From positions 1 to 36,101 of the forward strand of contig JANQLW010000011.1 in NCBI GenBank assembly GCA_028280405.1: 36,101 nt of DNA, written 5' to 3'. A model generated the notes under the pieces. It did no database searches and was not told the origin of the DNA. It saw nothing but the letters and a program-made list of their open reading frames with translations. How positions within the stretch are numbered: the first letter of the stretch is position 1; the number at the start of each line of letters is the position of its first letter. The translations under genes and the position numbers were made by a program. Source of the stretch: Bacteroidales bacterium. Lineage in GTDB: Bacteria > Bacteroidota > Bacteroidia > Bacteroidales > GCA-2711565. Below, one piece after another: positions 1-7,867 of this stretch.

Positions 1-184
1 AATTGAAGTCTGCTAATAGAAGCATGATTTTATAGTTAAATTAACTTGAAAAATAAATGTTAAATAATTTGCTTTACAACATAGAAGCGAAGCCGAGGCA
101 TTACTGGCTAAGTTTTCAGAATCTAAATCATTTTTAGTCCCGATATTTATCGGGATTAGTTTTTAGTTTTTCATTAATTAGCTG
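1..184. other. Left-edge intergenic stretch
   Basis: No gene is supported here. The only structure seen is the palindrome at 138-155. The stretch may be the 3' side of a gene that lies outside the window. Confidence 0.5.
138..166 (+). terminator. Palindrome TCCCGAT-N4-ATCGGGA followed by T-rich DNA
   Basis: Perfect 7-bp arms (138-144 and 149-155) with a 4-nt loop are followed by a T-rich run. This fits a rho-independent terminator for a plus-strand gene left of the window. The same arms recur at 25780-25796 inside the cobalamin riboswitch, so it may instead be a dispersed palindromic repeat. Confidence 0.5.
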
Positions 185-192
185 TACTTTTG
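185..192 (+). promoter_or_regulatory. argS promoter -7 box
   Basis: TACTTTTG matches the Bacteroidota -7 consensus TAnnTTTG exactly and lies 25 bp before the argS ATG. No clear -33 TTG is seen. Confidence 0.6.
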
Positions 193-217
193 CAATCTGA
201 AAAATAGATTGTTTGGA

Positions 218-2002
218 ATGATAGATCAAATACTTACTGATAAGGCCTGTCAAGCATTTAAGGCGGTTTTTAATGCTGAAATTTTTAAGGCAGAAATACA
301 ACTTCAAAAAACATTAAAGGAATTCGAAGGAGATATAACGATTGTTGTATTCCCCTTATTAAGATATTCAAAGAAATCTCCTGAAGAAACAGCAAGGATA
401 CTGGGTGAATATCTGCAGAAAAATATTACTGAAGTTGAAAATTTTAATGTTATTAAAGGCTTTCTGAATTTAGCCATATCCGATAAGTATTATATAGATT
501 TTTTCAATGATTATAAATTAAACCTGCAATTTGGTTTTGCTGAAACTAATGAGGATATCCCTGTAGTTATTGAATTTTCATCTCCAAATACGAATAAACC
601 ATTGCATTTAGGACATGTAAGAAATATCCTGCTCGGGAGTTCGGTTTCAAATATATTGAAAGCTAACGGTAAGAATGTTCAGAGAGTTAATCTGGTTAAC
701 GACAGAGGGATACATATTTGTAAATCTATGCTGGCTTGGGAAAAATGGGGTGATGAGATTACACCGGAGAAAGCAGGCAAAAAAGGTGATAAATTAGTTG
801 GTGATTTTTATGTACTTTTCGATAAGAGGAATAAAGAAGCTGTTCAGGAGTTGATTGACAATGGAATGGAAAAAGACGAAGCTGAAAAAAAATCTCCTTT
901 ATTATTGGAAGCACAATCTATGTTAAAAAGATGGGAATCCAATGATGCTGGGATTCGACAGCTTTGGGAAACCATGAACCAATGGGTTTATAATGGATTT
1001 GATAAAACTTATGATCGTATGGGAATTGAGTTTGAAAAAACTTATTATGAATCTGATACTTATTTGTTGGGAAAAGCAATTGTTGAAGAAGGCTTGGAAA
1101 AAGGAATCCTGTTTAAAAAAGAAGATGGATCGGTGTGGGCTGATTTAACTGAAGAAGGCCTTGATGAGAAATTGTTGTTAAGAGCTGATGGTACCTCTGT
1201 TTATATGACTCAGGACTTAGGAACAGCCAAACTTCGTCAGGATGACTTCAATGCAGAAAAATTGGTATATGTAGTAGGAAATGAACAAAACTATCATTTT
1301 GATGTGCTGCAAAAGATCCTTAATAAACTGGGCTTTGATTGGTCTAATGCAATCTATCACCTATCCTATGGCATGGTTGAACTTCCTCATGGGAAAATGA
1401 AATCCAGAGAAGGAACCGTTGTTGATGCCGACGATCTGATGGAAAAAATGTTCCAGACAGCTAAAAAAATGACTACTGAACTTGGGAAAATTGAAGAATT
1501 CTCGAAAGAAGAAGCTGATCAGTTATTTGAAATGGTTGGTTTAGGTGCATTAAAATATTTTATTCTTAAAGTTGATCCTAAGAAAAATATGATGTTCAAT
1601 CCTGAAGAATCTGTTGATTTTACAGGAAATACCGGACCGTTTATTCAGTATACTCATGCCCGTATTCAATCTCTTTTAAGAAAAGCACATGATAATGGCA
1701 TTGATATTAATGGCACTACGGAAGAAATAGAGCTTCTTAAGAAAGAAAAAGAACTCTTAAAACTAATTGCTGAATATCCTGAAGTAATAAAACTGGCAGC
1801 TGAAAGCTACAGCCCTGCGCAAGTTGCAAATTATATCTATGATTTGGTAAAAGAGTATAATCAGTTCTATCAGGAGATTCCGGTTTTTAAAGAAAAAGAT
1901 CAGCATAAAATATTGTTCAGATTGCAATTATCCCGTTTTTGCGGATACCTTATTAAGTCAGGTATGGGGCTTTTAGGAATTCAGGTTCCTGATCGTATGT
2001 AA
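218..2002 (+). CDS. argS: Arginyl-tRNA synthetase
   Basis: Class I aminoacyl-tRNA synthetase that charges tRNA-Arg with arginine in the cytoplasm. The 594-aa protein has the family's usual length and order: an N-terminal tRNA-recognition domain, the catalytic Rossmann fold with the HIGH motif as HLGH (near residue 130), the KMSKS loop as KMKSREG (near residue 395), and a C-terminal helical DALR anticodon-binding domain from about residue 470. An in-frame TTG at 209 would add three residues. The ATG at 218 is preferred because it starts the protein as MIDQILT, at the usual place for this family, and suits the -7 box at 185. The gene stands alone: ffh follows after 69 bp with its own promoter box. 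Identification is secure. Confidence 0.97.
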   Translation: MIDQILTDKACQAFKAVFNAEIFKAEIQLQKTLKEFEGDITIVVFPLLRYSKKSPEETARILGEYLQKNITEVENFNVIKGFLNLAISDKYYIDFFNDYKLNLQFGFAETNEDIPVVIEFSSPNTNKPLHLGHVRNILLGSSVSNILKANGKNVQRVNLVNDRGIHICKSMLAWEKWGDEITPEKAGKKGDKLVGDFYVLFDKRNKEAVQELIDNGMEKDEAEKKSPLLLEAQSMLKRWESNDAGIRQLWETMNQWVYNGFDKTYDRMGIEFEKTYYESDTYLLGKAIVEEGLEKGILFKKEDGSVWADLTEEGLDEKLLLRADGTSVYMTQDLGTAKLRQDDFNAEKLVYVVGNEQNYHFDVLQKILNKLGFDWSNAIYHLSYGMVELPHGKMKSREGTVVDADDLMEKMFQTAKKMTTELGKIEEFSKEEADQLFEMVGLGALKYFILKVDPKKNMMFNPEESVDFTGNTGPFIQYTHARIQSLLRKAHDNGIDINGTTEEIELLKKEKELLKLIAEYPEVIKLAAESYSPAQVANYIYDLVKEYNQFYQEIPVFKEKDQHKILFRLQLSRFCGYLIKSGMGLLGIQVPDRM

Positions 2003-2038
2003 TCATCAATAAACAGTATACAATAATCAATAATTTGT

Positions 2039-2046
2039 TACTTTTG
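2039..2046 (+). promoter_or_regulatory. ffh promoter -7 box
   Basis: TACTTTTG is identical to the box before argS and lies 25 bp before the ffh start. This is the same promoter-to-start geometry as argS. Confidence 0.6.
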
Positions 2047-2071
2047 TAGCCCAAAATAAAACAGAAAAATA

Positions 2072-3418
2072 ATGTTTGAAGGTTTATCGGATCGACTGGA
2101 GAGGTCGTTTAAAATTTTAAAAGGACAGGGCCATATTACTGAAATTAATGTGGCTGAAACGTTGAAGGATGTTCGTAAAGCATTACTGGATGCCGATGTA
2201 AGCTATAAAATTGCCAAAGAATTTACAGAACAGGTAAAACAAAAAGCTCTGGGACAAGGTGTTTTAACAGCTGTTTCACCCAGCCAGCTGATGGTAAAAA
2301 TAGTTCATGACGAACTAGCGACCTTAATGGGAAGCGAAAAGGTTGATATCAATGAAAAAGGAAATCCGGCTATCATTTTAATTGCAGGTTTGCAAGGTTC
2401 CGGTAAAACTACTTTTTCTGCTAAACTTGCAAATTACCTGAAATCTAAAAAAGGAAAAAAACCTCTATTAATTGCAGGAGATGTCTATCGCCCTGCAGCG
2501 ATTAACCAGTTACAGGTATTGGGTGAACAAATCGGTGTTGAGGTTTATACTGAAGAAGATAATAAAGACCCGGTAAAAATTGCTAAAAAAGGGGTTGCTT
2601 ACGCAAAAGATAAAAATCATAACATTGTTATTGTCGATACTGCCGGTCGTTTGGCCATAGACGATGAGATGATGAATGAAATCTCGGCAATAAAGAAAAC
2701 CGTTAATCCTCAGGAAACCTTGTTTGTTGTAGATTCTATGACTGGTCAGGATGCGGTAAATACAGCCAAGGCTTTTAATGACCGTCTGGATTATGAAGGA
2801 GTTGTCCTTACAAAGCTGGATGGTGATACCCGTGGTGGAGCAGCCTTAACAATTCGTTCGGTCGTTGATAAACCAATTAAATTTGTTGGTATCGGGGAAA
2901 AAATGGAAGCTATTGATGTATTCCATCCTGAGCGTATGGCTGATCGTATTTTGGGTATGGGCGATATCGTATCACTTGTAGAACGTGCACAGGAACAATA
3001 CGATGAAGAAGAAGCTAAAAAGCTTCAAAAGAAGATCGCAAAAAACCAGTTTAATTTTAATGATTTCCTTTCTCAGATCAAACAGATCAAAAAAATGGGT
3101 AATGTGAAGGATTTAATGGGCATGATTCCTGGTATGGGTAAAGCTATGCGTAATATGGATGTTGATGATGATGCATTCAAAGGTATTGAAGCAATCATTT
3201 ACTCCATGACTCCTGAAGAAAGAGAAAATCCCAAAATATTAAATGGAAGTCGCCGTAAACGTATTGCTAAAGGTAGTGGTACCGATATTCAGGAAGTGAA
3301 TCGTTTAATTAAGCAATTTGGAGAAACCAGTAAAATGATGAAAATGATGACTTCCGGTGGTGGAAAGAATTTGATGAAGATGATGAAAGGTGCGGGAGGT
3401 AGAATGCCAGGGATGTAG
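2072..3418 (+). CDS. ffh: Signal recognition particle GTPase Ffh
   Basis: Protein subunit of the signal recognition particle. It binds 4.5S RNA and hydrophobic signal sequences at the ribosome and docks on FtsY at the inner membrane. The 448-aa protein shows the N-terminal four-helix N domain, then the G domain with P-loop GLQGSGKTT (near residue 107), DTAGR (near 190) and TKLDGDTRGG (near 247). The M domain follows with MGMIPGMGK and a methionine-rich tail. Length and motifs are standard. folD follows after 50 bp on the same strand with no promoter box of its own seen, so the two may be cotranscribed. Confidence 0.98.
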   Translation: MFEGLSDRLERSFKILKGQGHITEINVAETLKDVRKALLDADVSYKIAKEFTEQVKQKALGQGVLTAVSPSQLMVKIVHDELATLMGSEKVDINEKGNPAIILIAGLQGSGKTTFSAKLANYLKSKKGKKPLLIAGDVYRPAAINQLQVLGEQIGVEVYTEEDNKDPVKIAKKGVAYAKDKNHNIVIVDTAGRLAIDDEMMNEISAIKKTVNPQETLFVVDSMTGQDAVNTAKAFNDRLDYEGVVLTKLDGDTRGGAALTIRSVVDKPIKFVGIGEKMEAIDVFHPERMADRILGMGDIVSLVERAQEQYDEEEAKKLQKKIAKNQFNFNDFLSQIKQIKKMGNVKDLMGMIPGMGKAMRNMDVDDDAFKGIEAIIYSMTPEERENPKILNGSRRKRIAKGSGTDIQEVNRLIKQFGETSKMMKMMTSGGGKNLMKMMKGAGGRMPGM

Positions 3419-3468
3419 TCTGAAGCTGCTTAATTAAAAAACTGAAAAATAAATTAACCACTTATACC

Positions 3469-4350
3469 ATGAATCTAATAAACGGTAAACAAATAGCTGC
3501 AGAAATAAAAACAGAAATAGCAAAAGAAGTAGCAAAAATGATAGATGATGATGACAAAAACCCTCATTTGGCAGCTGTTTTGGTAGGAGATGATCCTGCA
3601 AGTCATACTTATGTGGCTGCAAAGGAAAAAGCTTGCCAAAATGTAGGAATGCTTTCTTCTGTTTATCGTTATCCGGCGGAAACTACTGAAAAGGAACTTT
3701 TGAATATCGTTCATTTCTTAAACAATGATCCCGAAATTGATGGTTTTATTGTTCAGCTTCCATTACCAAAGCATATTGATGAAAATAAAGTTATTGAAGC
3801 TATTGATCCGAAAAAAGATGTAGATGGCTTTCATCCTGTAAATGTTGGCAGAATGGTTATAAACCTTCCTGCTTATTTGCCTGCAACTCCTTTTGGAATT
3901 ACCCAATTGATTCAAAGGTCAGGTATAGAAACGGAAGGAAAGAATGTAGTGGTTGTTGGACGCAGTAATATTGTCGGTACGCCTGTTAGTATATTGCTAT
4001 CACGTAAAGCTAAATTTGGTAATGCAACTGTTACACTTTGCCATAGTAAAACAGAAAACTTAAAAGAAGTATGTGCTAATGCCGATATATTGATTGCAGC
4101 AATTGGTGTTCCTGAGTTTATCAAAGAAGATATGGTAAAAGATGGAGCTGTTGTTATTGATGTAGGTATGCACCGTATTAAATCCGATAAAACAAAATCA
4201 GGTTTTAAACTGATTGGAGATGTTGCATTTGAAGAAGTTTCCAAAAAATGTAGCCATATTACTCCGGTTCCTGGTGGTGTTGGGCCTATGACCATTGTAG
4301 CACTAATTAACAATACATTAAAAGCAGCCAAAAAAGAAGTTTACGGTTAG
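3469..4350 (+). CDS. folD: Methylenetetrahydrofolate dehydrogenase/cyclohydrolase
   Basis: Bifunctional cytoplasmic enzyme of one-carbon metabolism. It oxidises 5,10-methylene-THF with NADP and hydrolyses the methenyl product to 10-formyl-THF, feeding purine and formyl-Met-tRNA synthesis. The 293-aa protein has the family's signature segments: the catalytic Tyr/Lys region YVAAKEKAC, the QLPLPKHI motif, PATPFGI, the Rossmann-type GRSNIVGTP cofactor loop and the C-terminal [11 protein letters not shown]. Length is normal and no key residue is missing. It lies 50 bp after ffh and 28 bp before the putative lipoprotein gene, all on one strand. Confidence 0.97.
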   Translation: MNLINGKQIAAEIKTEIAKEVAKMIDDDDKNPHLAAVLVGDDPASHTYVAAKEKACQNVGMLSSVYRYPAETTEKELLNIVHFLNNDPEIDGFIVQLPLPKHIDENKVIEAIDPKKDVDGFHPVNVGRMVINLPAYLPATPFGITQLIQRSGIETEGKNVVVVGRSNIVGTPVSILLSRKAKFGNATVTLCHSKTENLKEVCANADILIAAIGVPEFIKEDMVKDGAVVIDVGMHRIKSDKTKSGFKLIGDVAFEEVSKKCSHITPVPGGVGPMTIVALINNTLKAAKKEVYG

Positions 4351-4378
4351 GCAAATCATTCCTGACCTGAATTTTAGA

Positions 4379-5317
4379 ATGAGAAAAATCCGTTCGAATT
4401 ATAATTTACTAATCCTCTTTCTGATTGTATCCATATTTGAATGTATGGCATGTAATAAGAAGAATGTATGCTCTCAAAATGAAGATCCTCAGGATACTTT
4501 CAAATCAGTTTTGCCTAAGCATGAATTTTTTTTGTCTAATGATTTAGATGAAACTTCAGGCCTTATTTTTTATAATGGATATTTGTTTTCCCATAATGAC
4601 AGTAGAGGAAATGCAGCAATTTATCGATTCGATACCATCAATGGTGAAATAAATCAAACGATCACAATTACCAATGCTACAAACAATGATTGGGAAGCTC
4701 TGGCCATAGATGATAATTTTATCTATATAGGAGAGTTTGGAAATAATGGAGGAAATCGTAAAGATTTAAAAATCTATAAACTGGCTAAAGACCAGATACC
4801 TGAGAATGGAGATGTAAGTGTACAGGCCGATATCATAAATTTTAACTTTTCGGACCAATCAGATTTCTCAAATGCTTTTCGCGAAACTGATTTTGACTGT
4901 GAAGCATTTATCTCTAAAGGGGAGTATCTTTATCTTTTTTCAAAGAATTGGTCAACTCAAAAAACCAAAGTATATAAACTGTCTAAAGCAGCCGGGACAC
5001 ATGAAGCTCAAAAGATAGATGAATTTGATGTAGGTTGTATGATCACCGGTGCGGATATTTATGAAGATGGTAGTCTGGTTTTAATTGGCTATATTAAAGA
5101 TGAATGGGTGCCTGTTTTTTGGTTATTTTATGACTATAGCGGAGAACGTTTTTTTAGTGGAAAGCATAAGAAATTATTAATGCCTGAAATAGTAAGTTCT
5201 CAAACCGAAGGTATTAGTTTTGTTAAAAAGAATAGGGTATTTATCAGCGGAGAGAAAACAAGAATCTCCAAACAAAGAGTATTCAGCTTGAATTTTGAAA
5301 AGCTGAAAGCAGATTAA
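4379..5317 (+). CDS. Putative lipoprotein, propeller-like, function unknown
   Basis: I do not recognise a named family. The 312-aa protein begins with a positively charged, hydrophobic leader (residues 1-25) ending at CMAC-NKK. That resembles a lipoprotein signal, but the -3 position is Cys rather than Leu/Val/Ile, so lipidation is uncertain. The mature part has repeated short beta-strand blocks with Tyr/Asp turns such as NDWEALAID and IYIGEFGNNGG. This looks like a beta-propeller built of degenerate repeats, as in extracellular binding or phytase-like proteins. There is no coiled coil or second membrane segment. It sits 28 bp after folD and 10 bp before the queE ATG, so it is probably in their transcript, although a functional link to folate or queuosine is not evident. 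Confidence 0.7.
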   Translation: MRKIRSNYNLLILFLIVSIFECMACNKKNVCSQNEDPQDTFKSVLPKHEFFLSNDLDETSGLIFYNGYLFSHNDSRGNAAIYRFDTINGEINQTITITNATNNDWEALAIDDNFIYIGEFGNNGGNRKDLKIYKLAKDQIPENGDVSVQADIINFNFSDQSDFSNAFRETDFDCEAFISKGEYLYLFSKNWSTQKTKVYKLSKAAGTHEAQKIDEFDVGCMITGADIYEDGSLVLIGYIKDEWVPVFWLFYDYSGERFFSGKHKKLLMPEIVSSQTEGISFVKKNRVFISGEKTRISKQRVFSLNFEKLKAD

Positions 5318-5327
5318 ATTGTATGAA

Positions 5328-5960
5328 ATGTTAGATAAATTCAAAAATATATTACAAAAGGGGCGTAAGCTTCCGCTCATGGAAGAGTTTTATACTTTAC
5401 AAGGCGAAGGAGCACATACCGGACAAGCAGCTTATTTTATCAGAATAGGAGGCTGTGATGTAGGTTGTTACTGGTGTGATTCAAAATTATCCTGGAATGC
5501 TAAGGACCATCCTCCGGTGGCTACCGATGAAATCGTTGAAAGAGCTGCTCAATATCCTGGAAAGGCGGTTGTAGTGACAGGAGGTGAACCTTCTTTATAT
5601 CCATTGGATTATTTAACCGGAGAATTACATAAAAGAGGAATTCAAACCTTTGTAGAAACTTCAGGCGCACATCCTTTAAGTGGAAAGTGGGACTGGATTT
5701 GTTTAAGTCCGAAAAGACAATTTCCACCCCAGGAAGATGTGCTTAAAAGAGCGAATGAATTAAAAGTAATTATTCAGGATGAAGGGTATTTTGAATGGGC
5801 TGAAGATAATGCTAAACTGGTAAGTGACGATTGCCTGCTTTATTTACAACCCGAATGGAGTGTGAGCAATAAAATTATGCCTGTGATCGTTGAATATGCA
5901 ATGAATAATCCAAAATGGAAGATCTCGTTGCAGAGCCATAAGTATATGAAAATTCCTTAA
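5328..5960 (+). CDS. queE: 7-carboxy-7-deazaguanine synthase (radical SAM)
   Basis: Radical SAM enzyme that rearranges 6-carboxytetrahydropterin to 7-carboxy-7-deazaguanine, an early step of preQ0/queuosine synthesis. The FYTLQGEG substrate motif is followed by the iron-sulfur cluster motif C-DVG-C-YW-C (CX3CX2C, the usual QueE form) and the VVTGGEPS SAM-binding strand. From the ATG at 5328 the protein has 210 aa, typical of the family. An upstream in-frame TTG at 5319 would add MYE and is less likely. The start is 10 bp after the preceding lipoprotein gene and the stop is 9 bp before the PorE-like gene, so this is a tightly packed operon. No other queuosine genes are in view. Confidence 0.95.
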   Translation: MLDKFKNILQKGRKLPLMEEFYTLQGEGAHTGQAAYFIRIGGCDVGCYWCDSKLSWNAKDHPPVATDEIVERAAQYPGKAVVVTGGEPSLYPLDYLTGELHKRGIQTFVETSGAHPLSGKWDWICLSPKRQFPPQEDVLKRANELKVIIQDEGYFEWAEDNAKLVSDDCLLYLQPEWSVSNKIMPVIVEYAMNNPKWKISLQSHKYMKIP

Positions 5961-5969
5961 ATTCGATTA

Positions 5970-7865
5970 ATGCATCCCTTAATAAAACATATAAGAAACT
6001 TTTTAGCTTTTGTACTTGTTTTATTAATTATCATTCCTTCTTATACTCAACATAATTCCAAAGCCTTAAAATTTATAAATAAGGCCGAAGATGCTTTTGC
6101 TCATAAGGATTATAAAAAATCCGGAAGATTATGTAAAAAAGCAATAAATATTGATACAGGTTTTGTTAAAAGCTATGTGTTATTAGCCAGCATTTTTGAA
6201 AATCAGGATAAGCTTGAGGAAGCGTTGTTCTATTATAAAAAAGCTAGTAAATTTAATTCCGGAGAGTTTCCTGATCTAGCATATATAATTGCTGATTTAT
6301 GCCTTAAATTAAGAAAGTATGATGAGGCTGTCCTATATGCTCAAAATTATATTGAAAGCAATGGAAAGAAGGTAGATGAAACGAATCGAATTATTGAGCT
6401 GGCAAAATTTAGAAAAAACGCTTATAAAAACCCCAAAGAGGTTTTATTGAAGAAAATCAAAAATTCTATACCTGATTCAGATGAATATGTGAATTCTATA
6501 AGCCTTGATGGTAAGGAGTTGTATTTTACGATCAAACGTATTGGCGATTCAACACAAACCGGTGATATTATTTATGAAGAAGATATTTATGCTTCTCAAT
6601 TGCATGACGATTCTATTTGTTCTGTAAAAGAAATTACTTTACCGCTTAGTTTTAGTGGTCGGGTTGGTGCTGCTTCTGTTTCGGCAGATGGCAGGTATTT
6701 ATTTTTTACAGTAGGCTATCATAAAAAGGGCTTAGGTAATTGTGACCTTTACTATAAAAAATTGAACAATGTTGATACAACAGTCTATAATTTAGGAACA
6801 ACGATCAATACTAAAGATTGGGATGCACAAGCTTGTTTTTCGGCTGATGGTAAAACTTTGTTTTTTGCAAGTAAAAGAAAGGGTGGTTCAGGTGGTTCAG
6901 ATATCTGGATCTCGGAATTAAATGAAAATGGATACTGGACGAAGCCTCAAAATCCCGGGAGTCATATTAATTCTAAAGGAGATGAAATGGCTCCATTTAT
7001 ACATCATGATACTAAAACGTTATACTTTTCATCTACCGGGCATATTGGAATGGGAGGATATGATTTGTTTGTATGTGAGTACTCAAATAAAACATGGAGT
7101 AAAGCAGAGAACCTAGGGTATCCTATAAATACAGAAAGGGATGAAATTAATATTGTAATAGCACCAAATGGGGAAGATGCCTATATATCAAAGAAGGATG
7201 AAGACTTTGATATTTATTATTTTAAATTGGATTCCGGATTGGCCCAAAAGGTAAACTTTATTACAGGAAAAGTAATAGATTCACATACAGGTAAAACTCT
7301 GCAAGCTAAAATAGAATTAACTGACTTAGCCTCGGAATCCCTATTTGCTAAAGCACAGTCATTTGAAAACGGAACATTTAAAATTGTTTTACCTCAAAAT
7401 AATCATTTTGCTTTTCATGTTAGTAAAAAAGGATATTTATTTTATTCGAAATCTTATAATGAGTTTAATCATCGGGATACGTTATATATTGAATTGATTC
7501 CTTCTTTGCTAAATTCAAAGGTTCAGCTTAATAATGTCTTTTTTGATACTGATAAATATGAACTTAAACCGAAAAGTAAAACGGAACTTGATAAATTAGT
7601 GCAATTTCTTTTTGATAATCCACATCTGTCTATTGAGATCGGAGGACATACCGATGATGTAGGTGATAAGGAGTATAATCAAATCTTATCCGAAAAGAGA
7701 GCAAAAGCAGTATATGACTATTTGATTCAATATAATGTTAAGCCTCAACGTATTAATTATAAAGGTTATGGAGAGATCCTGCCTCTGAAACCTAATAATT
7801 CAAATGAGAACAGAAGTCAGAACCGTAGAACTGAATTTAGGATTGTTAAAATAGAAGTTGAATAG
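5970..7865 (+). CDS. PorE-like OmpA-family protein (TPR, propeller, CRD, OmpA)
   Basis: Envelope protein of 631 aa with a four-module order. A signal peptide (residues 1-26, ending at PSYTQ) is followed by tetratricopeptide-type helices (about 30-150), then a six-bladed PD40/WD40-like beta-propeller (about 165-430) with blades carrying LFFASKRKGG and LYFSSTGHIGMGG. Next comes a carboxypeptidase-regulatory-like beta domain (about 437-505, GKVIDSHTGKTL) and a C-terminal OmpA peptidoglycan-binding domain with GGHTDDVGDKEYN (about 525-631). This is the architecture of PorE, which anchors the type IX secretion complex to the cell wall in Bacteroidota. Many genomes have paralogues with the same order that are not T9SS parts, and no other por/spr gene is nearby. 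No lipobox Cys is seen. It ends only 2 bp from the convergent permease gene. Confidence 0.85.
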   Translation: MHPLIKHIRNFLAFVLVLLIIIPSYTQHNSKALKFINKAEDAFAHKDYKKSGRLCKKAINIDTGFVKSYVLLASIFENQDKLEEALFYYKKASKFNSGEFPDLAYIIADLCLKLRKYDEAVLYAQNYIESNGKKVDETNRIIELAKFRKNAYKNPKEVLLKKIKNSIPDSDEYVNSISLDGKELYFTIKRIGDSTQTGDIIYEEDIYASQLHDDSICSVKEITLPLSFSGRVGAASVSADGRYLFFTVGYHKKGLGNCDLYYKKLNNVDTTVYNLGTTINTKDWDAQACFSADGKTLFFASKRKGGSGGSDIWISELNENGYWTKPQNPGSHINSKGDEMAPFIHHDTKTLYFSSTGHIGMGGYDLFVCEYSNKTWSKAENLGYPINTERDEINIVIAPNGEDAYISKKDEDFDIYYFKLDSGLAQKVNFITGKVIDSHTGKTLQAKIELTDLASESLFAKAQSFENGTFKIVLPQNNHFAFHVSKKGYLFYSKSYNEFNHRDTLYIELIPSLLNSKVQLNNVFFDTDKYELKPKSKTELDKLVQFLFDNPHLSIEIGGHTDDVGDKEYNQILSEKRAKAVYDYLIQYNVKPQRINYKGYGEILPLKPNNSNENRSQNRRTEFRIVKIEVE

Positions 7866-7867
7866 CT

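Noticed and set aside
3912..4331. 139-aa minus-strand open frame
   Set aside because: Entirely antisense to folD; low-complexity shadow of a well-identified gene.
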